Assembly (NCBI GenBank): GCA_049515175.1
Contig: JBEKUI010000168.1
Span: forward strand, 1 to 10,508
DNA from: JACQNR01 sp049515175
GTDB lineage: Bacteria > Acidobacteriota > Terriglobia > UBA7540
Direction of reading: 5' to 3'
Length of the DNA: 10,508 bases
The position numbers and the translations under genes are program-made. Positions 6,776 to 10,508 of this stretch are shown here, one piece after another. The notes beneath the pieces were generated by a model. That model was given only the letters and a program-made list of their open reading frames with translations, did not search any database and was not told the DNA's origin. Positions within the stretch are counted from its first letter, which is position 1; every line of letters begins with the position of its first letter.

Positions 6776-8152
6776 ATGCAGAGTCCATCCAGGTTTCTTC
6801 CTCTGATCTCATTAATGGTTGTGACCTTCATCGCTGTTCCGGCTTCCATTCAGGGATCGCCGCTTCCCCGCGTCGGGCGCGGCCCGGTCGTGGGGGATGA
6901 GATCGCCTGGGACAAAGTTCCGGAAGACAGTCGCGCCTGCCTGAAGTGTCACGTTGCGAAAGGCATCACGGGCAGCGCGATTCGCGACTGGCAATTGAGT
7001 AAGCACTTCGAAGCGGGCGTTGCCTGCGCCACCTGCCACATTCCTTCCAAGGACGCGGTGGCGGCCATCACCAACTCGCCCAGCGCGTGCGAAGACAAGC
7101 AGGTGCGCCGCTCCGTTTCGCCGCGCAACTGCGCGCTCTGCCACACTCAGCAGTTCGAGCAGTTTTCCTCGGGCAAGCATGCCGTCGCTTGGATCGCCAT
7201 GACTGCCATGCCCACCACCGCCGCGCAGCCCACCGCCATCATCGACGGCGAGAAGGGTTGCGGCGGCTGTCACCGCATCGGCCGCGACGAGGGCAAATGC
7301 GATTCCTGCCACACGCGCCACCTGTTTGCGGCGGCGGAAGCGCGACGGCCCGAGGCCTGCATGACCTGCCACATGGGCTTCGACCATCCGCAGTGGGAGA
7401 TGTATTCCACCTCCAAGCACGGCTCGATCTACATGACCCAGGGCTCCAAGTGGGACTGGAACATGGCGCTCGGCGATTGGTTCAAGGACCCTAACAAGGC
7501 TTCGCTTAGCAGGCCGCGCGCGCCCGTCTGCTCGACCTGCCACATGCCCCAGGGCGATCACGCCGTGCGCACGGCGTGGGGGTTCCTGGCGCTGCGCCTG
7601 CCCGAAAAAGATGAGGAATGGCTGAAGTACCGGCAGAAGATCCTCATTGGCCTTGGCATACTCACACCGGAAGGCCAGCCCACGGCGCGCCTCGACGTGG
7701 TGAAGGTTGGCAAAGTGGCGCGACTCTCCGCGGAAGAATGGCAGGCGGAGCGCGACCGCATGGTCAACGTTTGCGCCAATTGCCACGCGCGCGGCTTCGC
7801 GCTTCAGAACCTGGCAGCCGCCGACTCCATCATCAAAGAATCCGACAAGCTGATGGCGGAGGCGATCGACGTCGTCGAAGGGCTCTACCGCGACGGCGTC
7901 ATCGAGCGGCCCAAGGATCGCCCGCCCCACCCCGACTTGCTGCGCTTCTACGAGGTCAAGTACCCCGTTGAGCAGAAGCTTTACACGATGTTCCTCGAAC
8001 ATCGCCAGCGCAGCTTCCAGGGCGCATTCCACATGAACCCCGATTACCAGCACTGGTACGGCTGGGCGGAGATGAAACGCGACCTCTACGAAATCCGCCA
8101 GGAGGCGGAAGAACTTCGCACTTCCCGTGGCAAACCCGCGACGGGAAAGTAA
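6776..8152 (+). CDS. Secreted octahaem cytochrome c, hydroxylamine oxidoreductase-like
   Basis: A 458-residue exported multihaem cytochrome. Residues 1 to about 27 form a signal peptide (hydrophobic LISLMVVTFIAVPAS). Eight CxxCH haem-binding motifs start at C55, C84, C119, C162, C175, C195, C252 and C333, the number found in hydroxylamine oxidoreductase (HAO). All eight have histidine, so it is not a CxxCK octahaem reductase. The fourth (CGGCH) is in the place of the HAO catalytic haem P460. Further HAO-like traits are WQLSKHFEAGVACATCH and a C-terminal DYQHWYGWAEM (residues 423-433), whose tyrosines are candidates for the haem cross-link. No C-terminal membrane anchor is present, so it is periplasmic and soluble. 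It is shorter than Nitrosomonas HAO. The start was chosen from GGAGGA six bases before ATG 6776, although the frame is open further upstream. No electron-acceptor cytochrome lies beside it. HAO homologues run either oxidatively or reductively, and the direction here cannot be decided by eye. Confidence 0.87.
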   Translation: MQSPSRFLPLISLMVVTFIAVPASIQGSPLPRVGRGPVVGDEIAWDKVPEDSRACLKCHVAKGITGSAIRDWQLSKHFEAGVACATCHIPSKDAVAAITNSPSACEDKQVRRSVSPRNCALCHTQQFEQFSSGKHAVAWIAMTAMPTTAAQPTAIIDGEKGCGGCHRIGRDEGKCDSCHTRHLFAAAEARRPEACMTCHMGFDHPQWEMYSTSKHGSIYMTQGSKWDWNMALGDWFKDPNKASLSRPRAPVCSTCHMPQGDHAVRTAWGFLALRLPEKDEEWLKYRQKILIGLGILTPEGQPTARLDVVKVGKVARLSAEEWQAERDRMVNVCANCHARGFALQNLAAADSIIKESDKLMAEAIDVVEGLYRDGVIERPKDRPPHPDLLRFYEVKYPVEQKLYTMFLEHRQRSFQGAFHMNPDYQHWYGWAEMKRDLYEIRQEAEELRTSRGKPATGK

Positions 8153-8165
8153 TTGGTCCTCACTC

Positions 8166-8190
8166 AGGGGCGGCGCCGCGCGCCGCCCCT
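8166..8190. terminator. GC-rich hairpin between convergent genes, likely bidirectional terminator
   Basis: A perfect 10-bp stem, AGGGGCGGCG (8166-8175) with CGCCGCCCCT (8181-8190), closes a five-base loop. It lies 13 bases after the cytochrome stop on the plus strand and 16 bases after the toxin stop on the minus strand. Neither side has a clear U-run (only TTTCT at 8201-8205 on the plus strand), so it is a weak intrinsic terminator or an mRNA 3'-end stabiliser. Confidence 0.55.
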
Positions 8191-8206
8191 CAGCATCTGA
8201 TTTCTG

Positions 8207-8635
8207 TTACACGGTCGTCAGTCCGGCTGCCAGAGCCAGCTTGCGCTGGGATTTGTCGAAGGTGTAGAACGTGCGCGCGCCAAGCGCCAGTGCGGAGGCG
8301 ACGTGCAGGATGTCGAGGGTGCGAGCGCCCAGGCGTGCGGTGTGCTGCCGCGAAATCTCCCGGGCCTTCTCAAATACGGTGGAGGGCAGGGGCGTGGGAG
8401 TGAGCACGCCATTCGCAACGTCATCGGCCAGGGCAGCGAGTGCGGCTTCGACCTCTGCCGGGCTGAGTTCGCGGCGGAGCAGTCTCAGTTCCATCGCATT
8501 GGTAAGTTCGAGCTCCGCGAGCGGGGTCAGCCAGAGGGGAAGGCGCGCCCGCGACATGTGCCGCGCCGCTGGCACCGAGTTGGCGTCCGGCACATAGAGG
8601 GAAACCAGGAAACTCGTGTCCGCGTAGGCGCTCAA
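8207..8635 (-). CDS. vapC: PIN-domain toxin, VapC-like (type II toxin-antitoxin)
   Basis: A 142-residue PIN-domain protein, close to the usual VapC length. PIN toxins are Mg2+-dependent ribonucleases that cut tRNA, rRNA or mRNA when freed from the antitoxin. The four acidic active-site residues are all there: D6 in YADTSFLVSLY, E43 in AELELTNAM, D108 in TLDILHVASAL and D127 in YTFDKSQRKLA, which suggests an active enzyme. Translation starts at TTG 8635, whose last two bases are part of the antitoxin TGA (a TTGA overlap). The protein begins in the conserved M-x-x-Y-x-D-T-S pattern directly from it, which supports this start and indicates translational coupling. There is no separate promoter. 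The antitoxin gene is immediately upstream on the same strand, and the cytochrome gene converges from the other side. Confidence 0.92.
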   Translation of the reverse strand: MSAYADTSFLVSLYVPDANSVPAARHMSRARLPLWLTPLAELELTNAMELRLLRRELSPAEVEAALAALADDVANGVLTPTPLPSTVFEKAREISRQHTARLGARTLDILHVASALALGARTFYTFDKSQRKLALAAGLTTV

Positions 8636-8874
8636 CGGCGTTCGCGCTCCTCGGCGAGCAGCTCGGCCCCGCTGACCTTCAGTGTCTTCTCACCGTAGAT
8701 CTTCTTGAGACGCGCCAGAAAATCCGGCCGCCGGGGCGGACGCGCCGTCCGGATGGGGCGGAGCCGGGCAATGACCCGCCGTCGCTTGGTGATTTCAATC
8801 TCCTCTCCCTCGCGCAGCAGATCCTCGACTTGGGAGAAGCGATACCGGAGGTCTCGTACCGAAGCCTTTTTCAT
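8632..8874 (-). CDS. Phd/YefM-type antitoxin partner of the PIN toxin
   Basis: An 80-residue antitoxin. The N-terminus MKKASVRDLRYRFSQVEDLL, followed by EIEITKRRRVIARLRP, is the Phd/YefM DNA-binding fold (residues 1-43), in which the protein recognises its own operator. The C-terminal part, with FLARLKKIYGEKTLKVSGAELL, is the charged helical region expected to wrap around and block the toxin. The frame is open far upstream, but homology begins at ATG 8874. A second ATG at 8883 lies inside the predicted -10 box and so cannot be the start of an mRNA made from that promoter. No Shine-Dalgarno precedes 8874, consistent with leaderless translation. The toxin gene overlaps its stop by four bases. 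Most VapC toxins pair with AbrB-, RHH- or Phd-type antitoxins, and this pair is of the Phd type. Confidence 0.85.
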   Translation of the reverse strand: MKKASVRDLRYRFSQVEDLLREGEEIEITKRRRVIARLRPIRTARPPRRPDFLARLKKIYGEKTLKVSGAELLAEERERR

Positions 8875-8896
8875 GTGATACATTATAGCATCACAT
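8873..8896 (-). promoter_or_regulatory. Toxin-antitoxin promoter-operator: extended -10 inside an inverted repeat
   Basis: On the minus strand, TGCTATAAT (8890-8882) is a perfect extended -10. It is enclosed by a 7-bp inverted repeat, ATGTGAT (8873-8879) and ATCACAT (8890-8896) with ten bases between. A start site about seven bases after the TATAAT would fall at the antitoxin ATG (8874), predicting a leaderless mRNA. A dimeric antitoxin bound to the palindrome would cover the -10, giving autorepression. No -35 match is visible. Confidence 0.6.
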
Positions 8897-9002
8897 TGGG
8901 GGCGGCGTCGCCCCGGTATTTGCCTCCGCCCTGTGCCTGCAACACTCCGTTCGCGAAAGGCCTCCCCAACCTCTTCGCTTTCGATTACACTCACCTCACT
9001 CG

Positions 9003-10127
9003 ATGCCGAATCGCGGAGAAATGTTCAACGCGGCGGAACGCCTGCACGGCTGGCTTCTGCGACGACACTACCAACGGGGCGTGCTCGCGGGCCCGGACGC
9101 GGGAGTGCGCTTCAACCTGCGCGCGTGGCGCTTTCTGAAGAGTGGGCTCGATTTCATTCCCTGGCGCGACGATTTCGTTTTCATGCAGACGCAAGGCTAC
9201 TGGGTCCTCGCCAACTGGATGCTCCATGAGGCGACGGGCGAAGCGCACTATCGCGACCTGGCGATCGAATCGACCAAAGCGACGCTGCGGCTTCAGCAAC
9301 CCGAGGGATTTTGGTTCTATCCGCTTCCCGAGCGCCGCCACTTGATTGCCACGGTGGAAGGCGATTGGGGCGCGATCGGCCTGCTCGCCACCCACACGCG
9401 CGAGCAGCGCGCGGATTATCTCGCCGGCGCGCTCCGCTGGTACGATTACCTGGTGAATCGCATCGGCTTTCAAGACCACGCGCCCGGCAAGGCCATCAAT
9501 TATTTCCAGCGGCCGCGTGGCAAAGTGCCGAACAACTCGGTGGAGGCGGCGTGGCTCTTCCTGCGGCTTTGGAAGGCGACGGGCGAGGAACGGTTTCTCG
9601 AACACGTTCCGGGACTCGTGGAATTCGTCGCCGCCACGCAGCTTGCTTCCGGGGAGTTGCCCTACATCGTCGCGGGCCAATACGAGAGCGGGCGCGAGCA
9701 CTATCTCTGTTTTCAGTACAACGCCTTCCAGTTTCTGAAGCTCGCCTGGGCGGCGCGGCTCAAGCCGGAGGCCGGAGCGATCCTCGCTCCGCTCGCGAAG
9801 TTTCTGGCCCGGGGCGTCACGCCGAGCGGCGCCAGCGCGGCGGATTGCTCGCATCGCGCGCCCGAGGTGGACTATTACACGGCCGTGTTGGGTGCGGCGC
9901 TCGACGAGGCGGCGCGTCTCGGCCTGGTCGCCGGGCGCGAACTCAGCGACCGCTGTTACGCTCGCCTGCTGGAGCGCCAGCGCGCCGACGGCAGCTTTGC
10001 GTATTCGACCGGCGACTACGGCTTCCTGCGCGACGGGCGCTCTTATCCGCGCCCCATGGCGATGACGCTGTTTCATTTGCTGTGCCCAACTTGCGGGTGT
10101 GGATTCTCGATACCAGTCAACAGTTAA
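9003..10127 (+). CDS. Unrecognised protein, probable alpha/alpha-toroid fold
   Basis: 374 residues, not assigned to a named family. It has no signal peptide and no membrane segment, so it is cytoplasmic as read. The sequence is a series of helical hairpins with recurring tryptophan, tyrosine and TGE/A turns, for example GYWVLANWMLHEATGEAHYRDLA (about 63-85), VEAAWLFLRLWKATGEERFLEH, YNAFQFLKLAWAARL and LLERQRADGSFAYSTGDYG. This resembles (alpha/alpha)6 toroid enzymes that act on sugars or polysaccharides, such as six-hairpin glycosidases, uronyl epimerases or lyases, and VpsJ-like biosynthesis proteins. Conserved-looking acidic residues in RDD, EGDWG and EVDYY could be catalytic. The fold is an inference and no function is claimed. 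ATG 9003 has no clear Shine-Dalgarno. The last residues (IPVNS) and the TAA come from the heptamer array, so the original C-terminus may have been replaced after MTLFHLLCP. Confidence 0.75.
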   Translation: MPNRGEMFNAAERLHGWLLRRHYQRGVLAGPDAGVRFNLRAWRFLKSGLDFIPWRDDFVFMQTQGYWVLANWMLHEATGEAHYRDLAIESTKATLRLQQPEGFWFYPLPERRHLIATVEGDWGAIGLLATHTREQRADYLAGALRWYDYLVNRIGFQDHAPGKAINYFQRPRGKVPNNSVEAAWLFLRLWKATGEERFLEHVPGLVEFVAATQLASGELPYIVAGQYESGREHYLCFQYNAFQFLKLAWAARLKPEAGAILAPLAKFLARGVTPSGASAADCSHRAPEVDYYTAVLGAALDEAARLGLVAGRELSDRCYARLLERQRADGSFAYSTGDYGFLRDGRSYPRPMAMTLFHLLCPTCGCGFSIPVNS

Positions 10128-10144
10128 CAGTTGACAGTCGACAG
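10114..10144. repeat. Heptamer array (CAGTYRA x 4), right copy
   Basis: Four direct heptamers CAGTCAA, CAGTTAA, CAGTTGA and CAGTCGA, followed by a partial CAG, fill 10114-10144. They vary only at the two central positions (YR). The TAA of the toroid gene (10125-10127) comes from the second unit, and the purine-rich Shine-Dalgarno of the next gene follows directly. It is the reverse complement of the array type at 2244-2274. Confidence 0.8.
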
Positions 10145-10156
10145 GAAGGCAAAACC

Positions 10157-10508
10157 ATGCAGCATTTCAGCAACTTGAAGGTATGGCAGCGAAGCCATGC
10201 GATGGTCTTGAATCTGTACAAGCTCACTGCTAGCTTCCCTTCCGACGAGCGGTTCGGTCTGATTTCGCAACTCCGGCGGGCTGGCGTATCAGTTCCGACG
10301 AATATCGCGGAAGGAGCGAAGCGCCAGAGCCGGCAGGAATACGCCCGTTTCTTGAACATTGCCGAGGGGTCCCTGGCTGAGGCGGAGTATCTCGTGATCG
10401 TCAGCCGGGACCTGAAGTTTCTGGCTCCGAAGGAAGCGGAGGCCATTCTGCAAGAGATTTCGGAGATCGCTCGCATGCTGAATGCTCTGCGCGCGAAGGT
10501 CGGGCAGA
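10157..10508 (+). CDS. Four-helix-bundle protein, 23S rRNA intervening-sequence (IVP) family; 3' end outside window
   Basis: 117 codons are in view and the frame is still open at the window edge. Family members are about 115-130 residues, so little is missing. The sequence fits the four-helix-bundle IVP family well: NLKVWQRSHAMVLNLYKLT with FPSDERFGLISQLRRAGVSVPTNIAEGAKR (residues 6-56), then EYARFLNIAEGSLAEAEYL (61-79) and the final helix EAEAILQEISEIARML. The family was first found inside insertions in 23S rRNA genes, but most members, like this one, stand alone in the chromosome. The biochemical role is unknown, though a nucleic-acid-related role has been suggested from its charge and context. 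ATG 10157 is preceded by AGGAAGG (10143-10149), a strong Shine-Dalgarno that begins where the heptamer array ends. There is no operon partner in view. Confidence 0.9.
   Translation, partial: MQHFSNLKVWQRSHAMVLNLYKLTASFPSDERFGLISQLRRAGVSVPTNIAEGAKRQSRQEYARFLNIAEGSLAEAEYLVIVSRDLKFLAPKEAEAILQEISEIARMLNALRAKVGQ

Noticed and set aside
6812..8053. Long minus-strand open frame (413 codons) opposite the octahaem cytochrome
   Set aside because: The plus strand has eight haem motifs and a strong ribosome binding site. The antisense frame shows no motif.
8874..8895. TGTGA...TCACA resembling a CRP site upstream of the antitoxin
   Set aside because: CRP sites have 6 bases between the half-sites, and here there are 12. 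The position over the -10 fits an antitoxin operator better.
8991..10076. Long minus-strand open frame (361 codons) opposite the toroid-like protein
   Set aside because: The plus-strand product has regular helical-hairpin periodicity and a sensible composition. The antisense product is low-complexity and basic.

Overview
The window is GC-rich and densely coded, with no gap over 300 bases. It looks like part of a chromosome or metagenomic contig from a soil- or sediment-type Gram-negative bacterium. An Acidobacteriota origin is my best guess. It rests on the mix of genes (lon, surface-polysaccharide genes, a four-helix-bundle IVP-family gene, a PIN toxin-antitoxin pair, a multihaem cytochrome) and on no diagnostic marker, so it is an inference of moderate strength.

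Layout from left to right. (1) 1-816: the C-terminal part of a Lon protease, cut by the window edge, with both catalytic residues. (2) 915-6680: a same-strand block for surface glycan work. It holds an O-antigen ligase/polymerase-type membrane protein, a MurJ/MviN-type lipid-linked flippase, a CmcI-like protein of the cephalosporin-hydroxylase family (a SAM-fold enzyme), a fragment of one SAM methyltransferase, a second SAM methyltransferase whose conserved N-terminus has no normal start codon, and a GT4-type glycosyltransferase. Together these would flip, polymerise or ligate, glycosylate and methylate a surface polysaccharide. No initiating sugar transferase or polysaccharide export gene is in view. 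(3) 6776-8152: a secreted octahaem cytochrome c related to hydroxylamine oxidoreductase, standing alone with its own strong ribosome binding site. (4) 8207-8874, minus strand: a Phd/YefM-type antitoxin and a VapC-type PIN toxin, overlapping by four bases. Their promoter is an extended -10 inside an inverted repeat, placed so close to the ATG that the mRNA should be leaderless. A 10-bp GC-rich hairpin separates this pair from the convergent cytochrome gene. (5) 9003-10127: an unrecognised protein that looks like an alpha/alpha-toroid. (6) 10157 to the end: a four-helix-bundle protein of the 23S rRNA intervening-sequence (IVP) family, cut by the window edge.

The most unusual features are two short arrays of a degenerate heptamer, CAGTYRA, at about 2244-2274 and 10114-10144. 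They lie in opposite orientation and are wedged tightly between genes. One occupies the leader of the flippase gene. The other supplies the stop codon of the toroid gene and runs up to the Shine-Dalgarno of the IVP gene. Next in interest are the lone HAO-like octahaem cytochrome, the ACG-start methyltransferase with its decayed neighbour, and the leaderless autoregulation architecture of the toxin-antitoxin pair. I see no rRNA, tRNA, CRISPR array or insertion sequence.
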